From Isoetes taiwanensis (taxonomy: Eukaryota > Streptophyta > Lycopodiopsida > Isoetales > Isoetaceae): a stretch of DNA of 64,000 nt. Positions 45,831-57,755 of this stretch are shown in pieces (the stretch's first letter is position 1; every line of letters begins with the position of its first letter). Both the position numbers and the translations under genes were made by a program. The notes beneath the pieces are model-generated. The model was not told the origin of the DNA, did not search any database, and saw only the letters and a program-made list of their open reading frames with translations. Location of the stretch: assembly GCA_021234155.1 (NCBI GenBank), contig JAJEKV010000106.1, forward strand, positions 3,265,505-3,329,504. Direction: 5' to 3'.

Positions 45831-46555
45831 GCATTGTACGTAAATCATCTTCCATTAGGTAGGGATCTTCCGACCTTTCCTATTACATATCATTAGCATT
45901 GGTCGATTACTCGTGTGCCCTGTGTTTGAATGCATCTGTACACCCCTTATCTGCTTTTGAGGTATACTTGGCTATGCCCCTAGGAATTACTAACTTGTAG
46001 GACCTTTTGAATTTCAAAGGCTTACAAGGCACAAAGGATTTCCATCTTTAGAGAGACACCCTTTAGATCATGAAAATTCTTGCTTATAAGAGGTAAAAAA
46101 GCACTTACCTTGAGATTTCTATGATCCATATATAGTGAACTAATATAAACCTAACGGTAAAGATCTTATTAGACTTGGAATTTCTTATTTAGGGTTGTTA
46201 TTGTTTTGTACTATATAAAATTAAATAGTGGACTATCGATCTTGGAACTATGAGCAGAAAATTGCCTTGGAGCCTATTTAGATCTGTGTTGAACCATAGA
46301 AGGTGATGATCTTGTGTTGGCCTCCAAGTGCAACACACTAATCATTGGTCCTTGTTCAAGTTCTAGGTTTGAAGTTTGGAAGATCTTGGTAGGAAACATT
46401 GAAGTTAAGGTCAAGGAAGACTCACCCTTGAAGTCATTCAATGCATTCAAGGTCAAGCTTCGTAAGAGATGTCAAATTTGATTGAAGTCAAACTTGGTCA
46501 AGATGTGCACTAGGAGTCTCTGCATATTGAAGTTTGGAAGACATTTCATTTGAAG
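45831..46555. other. Non-coding sequence between the direct repeats
   Basis: No gene is supported. GAAGTTTGGAAGA-type words also occur at about 46.37 and 46.53 kb. Confidence 0.4.
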
Positions 46556-46558
46556 TTT

Positions 46559-46705
46559 GGAAGTCACTATGTTGAAGTTTGGAAGGCCCCTTGTCATGGT
46601 ATCTCAAATTTTACACTTTGCTTCTTTTATTTTCATTCCCTATTCATTCTTGAACTTGTCCCTTGCTACATAGCAAAATTTCATAGCCATTATTTCCATC
46701 CCTAC
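46559..46705 (+). repeat. ~150-bp direct repeat, copy 2
   Basis: Starts GAAGTCACTATGTTGAAGTT and ends CATAGCCATTATTTCCATCC. The start-to-start distance from copy 1 is 885 bases. It contains a motif-free open frame. Confidence 0.85.
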
Positions 46706-46757
46706 ACCCAATATTTTTATCTCATGTTCACCATTTTGCCATTAATCCACTTCTTGA

Positions 46758-47560
46758 ATTGAAACGCTCCTAGAGCGTTAAACACTCGAAATCAAACAAG
46801 AGAGAATAATGGAACTCAAATAATAAATATCTTTCTTTATAAAAATTCAGTAACAAGGATTTGTAATTCATCTCAGGTTACAACTCAAACTACGTAGGAA
46901 TCTACGCATGACAACATCTCTACTATCACTCGTGCTCCCCTCGCTCGACAATCACGTAACTACCATTTGAATTAATCTGTAAGAAATAAGAAAGAAGTGG
47001 TGGGGGTTAGTCCAGGGAAGGACTAAGTGGGTAAACCATTACCTTAACCTGAGGCAAATCGTTAGTCACATAGACAATAGGCACACAAATGTTAGTCACG
47101 CATAGAACATCTTCTTGTAACTTACTGTGATTCAGGGATGATCAATCCCTCACCCGGGTTCACACGTATATCGTTCCGGACACGACTATACGTCCACATA
47201 CCAATCACCTGGTATGCACGTTGCTTTACCACCCAGCCCTTCGGCAACGACAAAGGGGCGGGTTCTTTCATACAGGTTTATTCTTTAATGTTTTATTATA
47301 TTTGCAAACACAAGTACAAAGAAGCAATAACAAAATAAAACATGTAAGCTTTTCGACAAACTACTAAAGAAAAGAACAAACCAACAGAAACTCCAAAGAT
47401 CCGGCTCCGGCTACCCACCAAAGAATCTTCCACGTACAGTCTTATCTGACCCCTGTCCACCTTTTATGCGATATCTCTCTAACCGTAAGGAGTTATGAGA
47501 GGTGCCACCCCAATTCTGAAACTAGACTCCGAGGGCTTTCCAGAATGCTTAAGATAGCTC
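46758..47560 (-). mobile_element. LTR-like segment
   Basis: On the minus strand the right end carries the sequence families commonly seen in plant LTRs: a conserved TTGAGTTCCATTATTCTCTC stretch, then a palindromic AACGCTC-TAG-GAGCGTT terminus near 46,761. Upstream are a CCTTGTTACTGAA block and a GGGATGAT-type leader. Related sequence occurs at 43.5 kb. The second LTR, target-site duplication and internal genes are not visible, so this is a tentative solo LTR or LTR fragment. Confidence 0.4.
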
Positions 47561-47564
47561 CATT

Positions 47565-48200
47565 CTGATAAACTTCGTCGAGTTATCATGTTTTAAAGTT
47601 TGCTCTTCTTTTATACTATCTGTCTTTTCTAAAATTAGAAAAATATCTTCTCCTATCCAATTATAGGAAATATCTTCCTATTCTTACAAATTCTTATCTA
47701 GTTTATCTCCTCTAATCATAGATCTACTATTCTAGATCAGATATTACCTCTATTTTCCTCAGATATCTACCGTACCTTAGTATAGACACATGTATTCAAT
47801 TTGTTTCCAACCGTTGCAATTCTTTAAAAATATTCCTGACCTGAGGTTAAGAATAAAAATTATTTACTTATGTATTACATGAATACTTTTGCCTAGACCA
47901 GTTTTGGGTTGCCCCTAGGGGGGCAAACCCTCGATTATGTGGATTTGTGATATATCCTAGGTATATGCTGAAATAAACCTAGGATATGCTGGTGACTACT
48001 CCAAACCTACTCTTACCTGTAAACTGGCGGTCGCCATTGTTGCTGGGCGGCTGGTGTGGGAACTGGTTAACTGGCACCACCATAGTTGTTCTGTATCTCC
48101 CAAGCATTAGAGCGAGGTTCATAAGCCTTCCCTTAGAGAAGGGGAAGGTGTTCTTAGAGCGAGATTTATGGAAATTGGTTATGGATATGTTGGTCAATCT
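47565..48200. other. AT-rich spacer before the PPR fragment
   Basis: No gene is recognised. Overlapping open frames near 47.98-48.25 kb on both strands contradict each other and show no domain, apart from the last codons on the plus strand, which lead into the PPR reading. Confidence 0.4.
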
Positions 48201-48214
48201 GGAGGATAAGCTTC

Positions 48215-48645
48215 GAGTGGATCACTTTCTGCTTATGCACAAATGTTAGAGAAGCACTTGAGCTCTTCACCAGAATGCCTGAGCATGATGCTTTTTCTTG
48301 GAATACCATGATTGCTTCATATGCCCATTTGGGACAACCAAAGGAAGCCATGCAATTTTTTGAACAAATGCCCGGCCCAAACATATTTTCATGGAGTGCC
48401 TTGATTTCAGCCTTTACTCAGGTAGGCAAGATGGCAGAGGATTTAGAGCTTTTTAAATGAACGCTAAGCATAGAGAACTGGAGAAGGCTATAAAAATTTT
48501 CAAACAAATGCCGGAATATGATATCACAACTTGGAATATCATGATTATAGCTTATGCTCAGAATGGGAATATTGATGAAGCATACCGATCATTTCAAGAA
48601 ATTCCAATAAAGAATTTGTCTTGGAATGCTATGATTTCTGCACTT
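48215..48645 (+). pseudogene. Pentatricopeptide repeat (PPR) gene fragment
   Basis: About four consecutive PPR-type helical pairs can be read: VREALELFTRMPEHDAFSWN, TMIASYAHLGQPKEAMQFFE, IFSWSALISAFTQVGKMAED and, after a frameshift at about 48,457, ELEKAIKIFKQMPEYDITTW, NIMIIAYAQNGNIDEAYRSF and LSWNAMISALVQDG. The FxxMPxxDxxSWNxMI pattern is typical of the PLS/P-type PPR proteins that bind organellar RNA. A complete gene would have ten or more repeats and often an E/DYW tail. Here the sequence becomes unrelated after about 48,645, so it is a short, frame-broken fragment. Confidence 0.82.
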
Positions 48646-48649
48646 GTTC

Positions 48650-49170
48650 AGGATGGGCACCTCAAATATGAAGAGAATCATCTCACTGCTTCAGACAGTC
48701 CCTGTGCAGCAATGCGAGCAGAACTGGGGTGACCTTTTGGCGTTCCACTTGTTCATCCTCATGGCTTGCCAAACAAAGCCAGCTTTTCTGGAGGCATATG
48801 AACCTGGATGGTCTGCTTTCTCAAGGTGGAGCAGAAGTGGGAATTGTGGAATCAGCGCAGCATCCTCATTCATGCCATTGTAAGTCTTAATTCCAATCTC
48901 GATACATTGTGTTAGAGCATGACATGGGCATAATGCTGGAATGCACATCAATGTATGGTTGTTAGCAGGCATTTCATTCTCAACATTTGTAAGTTATAGT
49001 GGGCACGTAGCATATCATTTTGACTTTAGACCATCAAATAGTTCTAAGCCTGGGATGCTTTATTCAATAGATATAAAATTTAGCAGTGCATTTTCTGAAT
49101 GCACAAGTACTACTAATTAGCTGTTGCTAGTGGCATAGTAGTCGTTGTTTTGACACTTTGACACCCCTGC
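48650..49170. other. Unassigned sequence
   Basis: Open frames on both strands around 48.65-48.97 kb have no domain signal. The join between PPR and non-PPR sequence lies at about 48.65 kb. Confidence 0.35.
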
Positions 49171-49179
49171 ATTCACAGA

Positions 49180-49525
49180 ATGGACTGCCAAAATCTGCCT
49201 CAAGTTGTTGGCCATAAAGTTGATATGAGTGGTCTTGCAAAAGCATCGTATACTGCTGGTGATCGTGCTCAGGTATATGATGATGTTTTCTATTTTGCTG
49301 GCATTCAATCCTTTGTTTACTGCTGGTTCTTGCCTTGTTCAGTTTGAAGCAGCTGGAGGTTTTCAGCGATTCATTACAGAGAATTTTCATTTGGATAATG
49401 CTTCTGACAAAGAAAAGGAGCGGGCTTCAGAACGTCTTAAGAAACTTTATGATCAAGTTCTCAATGACTATATCGAAGATTTGCTGGCAAGTTCACAGCT
49501 TGATTGATCCAGTAGAGCAAAGGAA
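49180..49525 (+). pseudogene. Two exons of an unidentified conserved-looking gene
   Basis: Exon 1 (about 49,180-49,272, preceded by a TTCACAG acceptor) reads NLPQVVGHKVDMSGLAKASY and ends AGDRAQ at a GT donor. After a 70-base intron ending TTGTTCAG, exon 2 (49,343-49,525) reads FEAAGGFQRFITENFHLDNA, then KEKERASERLKKLYDQVLND and YIEDLLASSQL. A small duplication (GATTGATC) shifts the frame before DPVEQRK, where another donor (AAG-GTAAGG) follows. The charged helical C-terminal part looks like real protein. I do not recognise the family. It is probably a captured or duplicated gene fragment. Confidence 0.5.
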
Positions 49526-49529
49526 GGTA

Positions 49530-51845
49530 AGGACATTGCTAATTCTTGCATTTTAACTTCAAAATAACTGCACTTTGATGCAACCAGCATTGCTGGATGT
49601 ATTGTAATACTGTAGTCAACCAAGTTAGCATTATTTCTCAATCACCAAGATTATGTTAATACCTTAAAGTGTCCCGAAGGGTAGCTCTATACATGTATAT
49701 ATGCCATCAGGATTAGTAACCTTGGCATATTAGAGTTTAGGCATCAATTGTCCATGGGACGAAGAGTCCAAGATTATTAGATTATATACATGGTTAGTGT
49801 ACAACGGGTGATATAACCTGCCATGCATTCTACATAAAGTGGTGAAAGCATTATTGCACACTTAAGTTGTGTGCCTATATAGTCTATCAAAGCAGGAAAA
49901 CAGGGTTTCCCTTAAGAGGCGAATATTCGCTAATATGCTATACTTAGGAATTTTTTGGTTTTTACTTACGAAGGTTAAGTGGAGTCCCTTTTACTATTTT
50001 GTTTTTGGATTCGCCTGCATTTCTATGAAAAAGATTGCCGCATCGAGCACAATTGCCCACTTATGATGGCAAGATTGTAGATATTCGCCTAGGGTTCTAC
50101 ATCAGGTCTACAGATTTGGCTTTCAATCGCCACTATTTTTTGCTTGAAAGCAATCCATTCTTCTTGATGGTTGGTGGATTTTTGGTTTATATGTTTTGAA
50201 GTTCGTTAACAAGCATGTTTTTTATGTCTTTTTATCTCATTGAAAAGTCGACCTGTTATTGTTTTAGATTTTCATCAAAGCCTATTTGATTCTTTTTTGC
50301 CTCTCAACTCTAGATGACATATAAAAATTACTCTTGTGGTATGTATTTCTGTCTATTTTCGTGTTATGGAGTCCTTAAGTACAGTTCATGGTAGAGTTTC
50401 TACAATTTGCAGAGACTCGTGTGATTTTGCTGGAACCATTTTGGAAGGATGATTGAGGCCAGTCCTTAATTAGGTTTTGACACTTGCATCTGCCTTTGTA
50501 TTCAAATACTTTTTCTGACTTGAATCTACTAAAGTTGTGCTATAGAATGTACTAAGCCGACCCACTTTGAAAAAAGCAGGGGGTGCAGTAGAGATTGCTA
50601 AAAGTATGCTTGTTATCATGAACATGTGTGCCCTCATCTAAGGTATGAAATCGTTGCTTTGTTCTTGTAGAAGTGAAGCTTTTTCTTTTGCTCATCTGAG
50701 ATTTTAGAAGGATAACCCTAAGTCTAATATTTGGTCCGCCGGATGCTCCTCCAAATGCCATATTCCCCACAAACCACCACCAATAACCATCTCTTTCCTT
50801 CTTGAAGTTGAAGAGGTTTTTGAAGTAGTCTTTGAAGGCAAAGTTTAATGCCTGAGTAGGAAATTAGTGAATAATGTTGGGAGGTTTCCATGACAGATGG
50901 AAATACCTCCTTCATCGCGCATAGTCCTTTGGAAGCATTCAGATATTCCCATGCATGGTTCTGCAAGGCGACCTTGCTTAATCATTTCATCTTGGTTCTC
51001 TTTAAGCAACTTAACATGCTCAATTGGTGCAGCAATAGTTTTGGCACTAACCGCAGAAAGAACATGTCAAAAAGTGGTTTGCTCCTTTCTCAGCAGGTGC
51101 AAGGAGTGGAATGCCAATGGCTTTAGTGCAGAAGCAACATGAAAAGTTTATCTGGCCATCTTTGTGTCATGAGAATTCTTTCTGCATGGCATATACTAGT
51201 AGATCATCATAATAAATTTTTGGGAGAACATGAGTTTGATCAGGAAGTTTTGATGATAGAACTTGTCCTGAAAGCTTCTGGACCACACTTGTAAAGTTAT
51301 AGCGATCTTCCATTTATAAAGCCTGAAAAGACCTGCTTAATGCTCTGAGAGTTCTTCCTTCAACAACATTCTTCTGTAGTACACTACTGCAGCGTAATTC
51401 GTCTCATATAAATTTGTGAAGTCTTGATCCAAACTGTTGACGGTCTGTGTTGATGTGCATGAAACCATATTTAAATCAGTCCATTTAATAGTAATATCCT
51501 TTGTAGAAAACCATTAGAAGAAAATTGACTAAATATATCTTATTTTATTATTGACCAGGTTACTGTTATATGCATTTATCATCTATATGTGAACTAAGCA
51601 GTCATAAGTTTCGAAGTAAGTGTCCACATGTAGTGGGGTATCTCTTCGCAAACACTTCCAACATCTAGGTATCTAGTAAAAAATGGTGTTCACCTGATTG
51701 ATGGAAGTAAACCTACTAAACTATTCCACTCAAATTTTACTTTAAATTTGGATATGAAATGCCATTTTATTTGAAGATGCCAAACACGGGTTATAGACTA
51801 ACACATGCTCTAAGATGATGGCTTACGATAAAATGATTTTCATCA
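49530..51845. other. Non-coding sequence, no gene recognised
   Basis: AT-rich, with only short, motif-free open frames on both strands. It may include an intron or upstream region of the phosphatase fragment that follows. Confidence 0.45.
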
Positions 51846-51851
51846 ATTGCA

Positions 51852-52526
51852 TTGGGGACTTTGGTAGCAGATGATCAGCTAGTTGGAAACTATGACATAA
51901 TAGGCAAGAAAGTGTTGTTTTTAAGGCCCCACCTAGATGAATTCCTAGAATTTGTATTTGAACACTTTGAAGTAGGAATATGGTCATTAATAGCTCCATG
52001 GAACCTATCAAGAGTAGTGGATAAAATGTTCACAGTGACGCAGATAAGGGACTTAAAATTCACCTTTGATGGAAGCCATTGTTTGGAGCTGCCTTTCTGG
52101 ATTGCAGCTTCTGAAGACAAACCTTTGTATCTGAAGCCAATTGAGTTTATATACGAGAAGTATCCAGACAGGAATGAGAGCAACACACTAATAGTAGACG
52201 ACTCCGAGTACAAGATGCTTTTTAATCCCAACGAAAATTGCATATGTCCACCTTCATGGCAAGAAAAAGATGTGGAAGACACAGGTCTCTTGACACTTTT
52301 GAAACCATGGCTAGAGGGTTTGTTGGTATGTAAAGCAGAACCCTTTACGCAATCCAACCGACGTACTAACAACAGTTGTCTGGACGACAATGCTTTCAGA
52401 GGGCTACAGGAACAGAGATGGCATGTCCAAGCTATGGACAAGCTGCAAGAAAGGAACATACTGAAACAACAGAAAAGTATATACTGGCTTCACATCGACT
52501 GTGACCAGATTTTGAATGTAATTTAA
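51852..52526 (+). pseudogene. FCP1/NLI-like HAD phosphatase fragment
   Basis: An uninterrupted frame of 225 codons lacks an ATG at its start (the first codon is TTG), so it is an exon or 5'-truncated. It reads KKVLFLRPHLDEFLEFVFEH, FEVGIWS, DLKFTFDGSHC, KPLYLKPIEFIYEKYPDRNE, then NTLIVDDSEYKMLFNP (acidic motif III) and CICPPSWQEKDVEDTGLL. This is the arrangement of plant FCP1-homology (NLI-interacting factor-like) proteins, which dephosphorylate Ser/Thr of nuclear targets. The N-terminal DxDxT/DxNG loop is missing. Motif II is altered (GIWSLIAPWNL instead of GIWSSA-type). Frame integrity over 675 bases is better than in most of the window. Catalytic activity is unlikely without the first loop. 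Confidence 0.7.
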
Positions 52527-52933
52527 TGTTAATATAAATCATGAACAACAGACTTGTATATATTGGCTTCATATCTCCTGTGACCAGGTTGTAAATCTTG
52601 TGATATCTAATACAAGAGTTTTTGTCTCCATACATCGATCTACATGTTGCACTTTCTGCTTTGTTTCATGAATCAAAAGAAAAGCTATTGATATCCTTTA
52701 TAACAGAAGAAGTTCACAGAATAGTTTAACTTCTTGATGCAACAATTGATTCTGATTTACATTATGCTTGGAAACAGAAGATATTGTGTGATACTGAAAT
52801 TGAAGTATCAAAATGCACTTCAGACTAAAAAATAAATAAATAAGAAAAAACTTGCAGCAATCGACTAGTTTTCTCAACATAACAGAAGATGATGGCAAAT
52901 ATGAAAGTTGCTTTGTACAGAACTTAGTCATGT

Positions 52934-55900
52934 TCACTCAACAATCTCAGATAGGCTTGATATAAGCATGTCATGCACCTCTCGTGTGATCATATATGTT
53001 GTACGTGCCCCCTTCAATTTATGCTTGACCTGCTGCATGGTGAACTTTGCTCAAATTACAGATTCAGCTGGTACCAATACTATTTTGTTATCCAACAACT
53101 TGTACTTGTGGTTTGTGCCTTGTAGCAGTTGATAGTAATGACACGAAGGTACCGATAATGCTATATGCGGATGATCTTAGTATGATGGCAACAAAGAACA
53201 AAGGAATGCACAGACTGCTCAAAATTCTAGAACAATTCTGTGAGGATACAGGGCTGACAGTGAATCTAGCAAAAACTAAGATAGTCATCTTTGGACACAG
53301 GAACAGGCATAAACCTTTCAGATATAAAGGTGAAGAGATAGAGGAACCAACAGAATACAGATATCTAGGTTATGATGCGCATGGCACAGGGAAATGGGCC
53401 AAAGGAGCTAATGCTAGATTCCAATCAGCTATAGGAAGCTACTTTAACATGAAAAACTTACATGTGTAGTAGAATAACCGATTGGGACATCAAATGTTAT
53501 CTATTCGGTGCAAAGCAATAGCCACCACTCGGTTATGCGGGGCGAAGCATGGGGACCGGGTTTTATGAAAGAAAGCGGGAAAAGCGAGGAAGGAATACTT
53601 AGGCAATGGCGCGAGGCGATTGGGAATTGGGGGTAAGGACAAACACGCCCGCCCGACAATCATGGTCCTCGAGGCAGGCGTAAAACCAATGGAAGTGAGA
53701 GCATGGGAGAGAACCATAAGGTACACGCTTTCGGAGACAACGGGGAGACATACAAGGAAAAGCGTCGGCATTGCAATCGCGAGAATCAGCAAAATCACAT
53801 ATCCTCGAAAGCATTGGATGGTTTAAAGAAGTGGCAACATGGACGGACATATGGGATTAAACCCGAAAGTGATCTAATAGAAAAGGGGGGTGGAATGAGG
53901 GGGCGGAGACATAGCGACAAGAGCATGGCTCTGAGAGGCATCTGAGGACCCAAGACCGGTGGCTCATACAAGTTTTCAATCCGGACCAACAAATGGGACA
54001 TCATATATACGGATAACATATTGGGGAAAAAGCGAAGGGACACACTAGCCGGATTTAGGATGGGAAGCCATGATCTAAGAATCTAAAAAAGGCGGTGGAG
54101 AGGGGTAGACAAGGAGGGGGAAGGATATGCGAGAATGTGTGGCGGGGGAGAATAGAGGATGAGAACCATATGATTAGTGATTTGCCGATATCACGGAGAC
54201 ATCGGGGGGACGATATAGAAATATAAGGTGGGGAACCGGTCCCACGGCCGATGGAGATGATGAGAATCATTACGGGATCCGCGCGACGCCGATCCTGAGA
54301 ATGACGACCCGGAACACGAGAAGTACGGTGAAAGAGGGCTTGTAATATGATCCGTACAAAATGAGTCGTATAGCCCCACACAAATTGCTCAGCTAAAAGC
54401 TGATTGATAACGACGCATCACTGCACGGCCAAGAAGCCGAGGTAAAGCGGGATGCTGGTATTAAAAGAAAAAAGTCAGCCTTCAGAAAAGGCTACATTAT
54501 AACAGCATGATGTGCTAGTAGCACCCTTTTAGGGAGCTCGCCCATGCTACACAAGTCCAGGGGCCTTATGGCACAAGGGACATAAATGTATTCTATTCTA
54601 TTCTATTCTATTCTATTCTATAACCCTGTCACCAGCAAGCATTCTATTTCCATAGTCATCAATCACATCTTCCTGAAGAATATACATATCCTTCACGCAT
54701 AGGAGGACGAAGTATGGAACATTTTCATGATTCCCTGGAGCAGCAAAAGATGCAAATATGTCTCCAATTTGGAGTACTTCGGATAGTTCTTCCTCATCAG
54801 CTGCATAAAAACCAACTAGCCCTTCTTGTTCGTCAACCTGGGCCGAACTAGGCTCCAGTTTGTGCAGCTTCCACTCACCATAATGCTGGAGATTCTCACA
54901 TTCTTCCCATCTGAAATTCAAGCAACCATTGCAAAAACATGACATGGATCTATACATGACAAGTGTTGGGTCAGCTGGATTAATAGCAGACACACAATGT
55001 ATAGCTAGAGTACCAGGCAATGCCTCACAAGCTGAACGAGGGTCCCTGTTAATGTCTTCTGCTATGACCTCCCATACGACTCTGTCCATTTTGCACTTCT
55101 TTTGTCTGAACAAACTGCAAGCAGAGTTGGCACCCAAAATCAGAATACCATTCTCTTTCCTTTGCTCGTCTGCAAGGAACCTTTTCTCCAAAGCAGCCTG
55201 CCCATCATGTTCTCCTTTTCCAAGGCCTGAGCCAAAATAATTCCACTGCATCCTAATTCTATACCTGTTATAATACTGGGCCACATTCAAATAAAAGGCT
55301 CGAGAACACTTAAACTGAGCAGCACACCCATCAGACCACATGACATGGTATTTGATGTGGCCAAAACTTTTTTGCATCATCCAAGTATGGTGTTTCTTGA
55401 GTGCAGCTTGAACAAAGAAAGCATCATGTTTCATAACATCGGAAACATACAAATGAACAGTTTTTTCTAGCTCGCCATTGACTTTCATCATGGTTATATG
55501 CATCAAAATAGTTATCTGGTCATCGTTCCAATGCTCGAACTGAACCTCCCTGAGTGGCTACAAAGTATAGTTCTCTGCAAAGTCCATTACTGACAAAACA
55601 GAATCATCCCTCAAATTTTGCACTGATTTCTTGAATTGTTTGCTTTGCCAACTTGATGAAAAGTTGTGAATAGTGAACTTTGTAAGGTGATGAAACATCT
55701 TGTCAAGCAATTTACCTGGACTCCCGCTTTCAGTAACAAGCTTCAGCCTCCTTGAAGTGCCAGCTTTGGAAGGTTTGTTCACGTACTTGTAAATTTGCAA
55801 TTCAATGTTCTCATTCTGCGACTCTTTCTCATTAGGACAGATTTGAATGCCACAGCTCTGGCACTCTCCCTTGACACAGTCCAAACTATGCCACTCTTCG

Positions 55901-57486
55901 CCTTCATTGTCACAGACCGTAGCTCTCCACATAATGCTAACATTTTGAAATGTTTTAGAAGGAGCTTGGCAGACGCCATTGTTCTCATCTGCTGCACAAA
56001 CACCACAAGAACATGTATAATTGGCATGAAATTTGCTCCTTAGGACGCTAAATGCTTTTTTGTATAGCTCAGCTTGTTCTTGCTTCACGCAACAGCATGT
56101 GTTCCTCTCTTTCAACCTTCTCACACACGTAGGCTTAAACAGCTCGAACATTCTGACGCTAATCTTTACTTCATGATGTTCATCTTTGAACATCTCATAC
56201 AATTCACTCTGCAAGGAAAAAAGCGGCACGTATAAGTAAAACATAAATTAAAACTACTTACGAATTCAAAGACGTTCCAGACATTGCATTAGTTCTATGG
56301 CAGTCAGGCCATGATTTGATATACATTCAACTACTATAAGACAAGATCGTACATATTATGTACATGATATGTATAAATATGTAGAAAATGTACTCCAACG
56401 CATTCCAGATGTACATATAAAACTCAATATGTAACCAGGTCACACACAGTGTCACTGTGTTACAGATGTATGGATTCAATACTTTTCTGATGGAGGGAAG
56501 TACATTTAAATACTTTTATGTATTACCCTATCTTTCAACAGTATCTTGAGATCAGGAAAGCTCAGAGTGTACTAGCATGTACTTGGGAACTATAAAAACC
56601 GAGACTATAAAAACACAGCCTGACTTTCAACACATTTTCTGCCTTCTGCCACATTGGATGTAATTTGAAGTACATCCAAGTACTTTTTCTGTTAAACATA
56701 GCTCATTCAGTACCTCCAAGTGTAAAAATATAATTATTGTAGTTGGATGTACTTCAATGTATATCAGATACATCCATTGCATGGAATGCAAATAGGATTA
56801 CTAAACTTATCCAGGGTGCACAGAAGCTAGCTTCTATCGAGCTTGCAACAAAAAGGATTAAAAGACTTAAAACTGACCTGGGGCATGTCAAAAAACTGGA
56901 TTGGAAGTGTCCTTTTCTTCCTGACATCCATGTACTTTGGAGAAGTTTTTGTGTGGGTTAACCAAAAATCATTTACCAAGTGTTTGGTTGATTCCGGGAG
57001 CATGTCTGCCCTGGGTTGCCTTCCTGCCAGTGCCCACATGTTAGCACCTGATAATGACATGCACTTTCTTCTAATTGTAGCTTTTGTAAGGTTTCTTGCT
57101 TGCACTTGAATAATTATGGAGGCTACTCCTTTTTGCTTGAGTTTTCCATTCTCACCAACAATCATTGATAACAGGGAATGTTTAGCTGCTAATTTATCAT
57201 TGCTATTTGCTTGTTTCACTTTCTTCAGACCTTCACGGATATTTTGTAGCATAGTATCCTTCACAATTGTTTGCGCTGGATTTCCAATGGCAGGTTCAAA
57301 AAAGAAATGCAGCCTTTCATCCCGAACAGTTTTCACTGCTAAAGCTCTCCTTTGCACAGGACGTAAATCTTGAACCTGATCATATATAAATTTAACAATT
57401 TCATCAATCTTACGCTTCATTTTCTTTGCCACATTCCCGATATTGCAATCTTCTTGCGCCATTTCTGTTCCTTCATTGTTCATCAT
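52934..57486 (-). pseudogene. Transposase-like gene (DFAENY/SDG/GKGEHDG family), split by a LINE
   Basis: Exon 1 (57,486-56,881; ATG followed by MNNEGTEMAQED) has a basic helical N-terminus, then HLVNDFWLTHTKTSPKYMDV, and ends at a GT donor after FDMPQ. Exon 2 starts at an acceptor at 56,208 (SELYEMFKDEHHEVKISVRM) and contains FKPTCVRRLKERNTCCCVK, a cysteine-rich segment and SVMDFAENYTL. An in-frame TAG at 55,558-55,560 interrupts it. It continues LREVQFEHWNDDQITILMH, MWSDGCAAQFK, WNYFGSGLGKGEHDGQAALE, MSCFCNGCLNFRW and AAPGNHENVPYFVLL. At RVIE (54,613) it runs into a LINE tail; the C-terminus resumes at about 53,125 (NHKYKLLDNKIVLVPAESV) and stops at 52,934. The family is widespread in plant, oomycete and animal repeats and looks like a DDE-type transposase. 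Acidic residues in SDG and GEHDG are candidates for catalysis. Confidence 0.75.
53126..54621 (+). mobile_element. 5'-truncated LINE with (TATTC)n tail
   Basis: The plus strand opens in the reverse transcriptase core with VPIMLYADDLSMMA, then LLKILEQFCEDTGLTVNLAK and TEYRYLGY. After 53,470 the frame breaks repeatedly but still reads GEAWGPGFMKESGK, ARPTIMVLEAGVKPMEVRAW, ERTIRYTLSE and YPRKHWM, which is the usual C-terminal part of plant LINE ORF2. It ends CATAAATG followed by about 33 bases of TATTC repeats (54,589-54,621). The opposite orientation, truncated 5' end and simple-repeat tail fit target-primed reverse transcription into the transposase-like gene. No target-site duplication is obvious. 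Confidence 0.78.
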
Positions 57487-57755
57487 GGTTCTTGCGTGGT
57501 TTAGGGTTAGCTGGAGGAATTCTGGCAAGAAGGAGGAAAATTCTGGAGCTGGGCGAAGTTTTAGCCAAAAAGTGGGAAATTCTCCTAACGTTCAGGCGTT
57601 TCTTGGAGTGATTAGAGCGGTGGAAATGAAATCTGCTTCATGATTGCGTTTTAGGTGACGTGGCAATTAATTCCGAAAAAAAGCTTCCTTAATATAGCTA
57701 TTATGTACATACTGGAAAAATGGTTATGTATTTGAAATGTGATACATCTCTTACT

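Noticed and set aside
51890-52459. 189-codon minus-strand open frame
   Set aside because: Antisense shadow of the FCP1/NLI-like phosphatase fragment, which has clear motifs on the plus strand.
54929-55240. 103-codon plus-strand frame
   Set aside because: Antisense shadow of the transposase-like exon.
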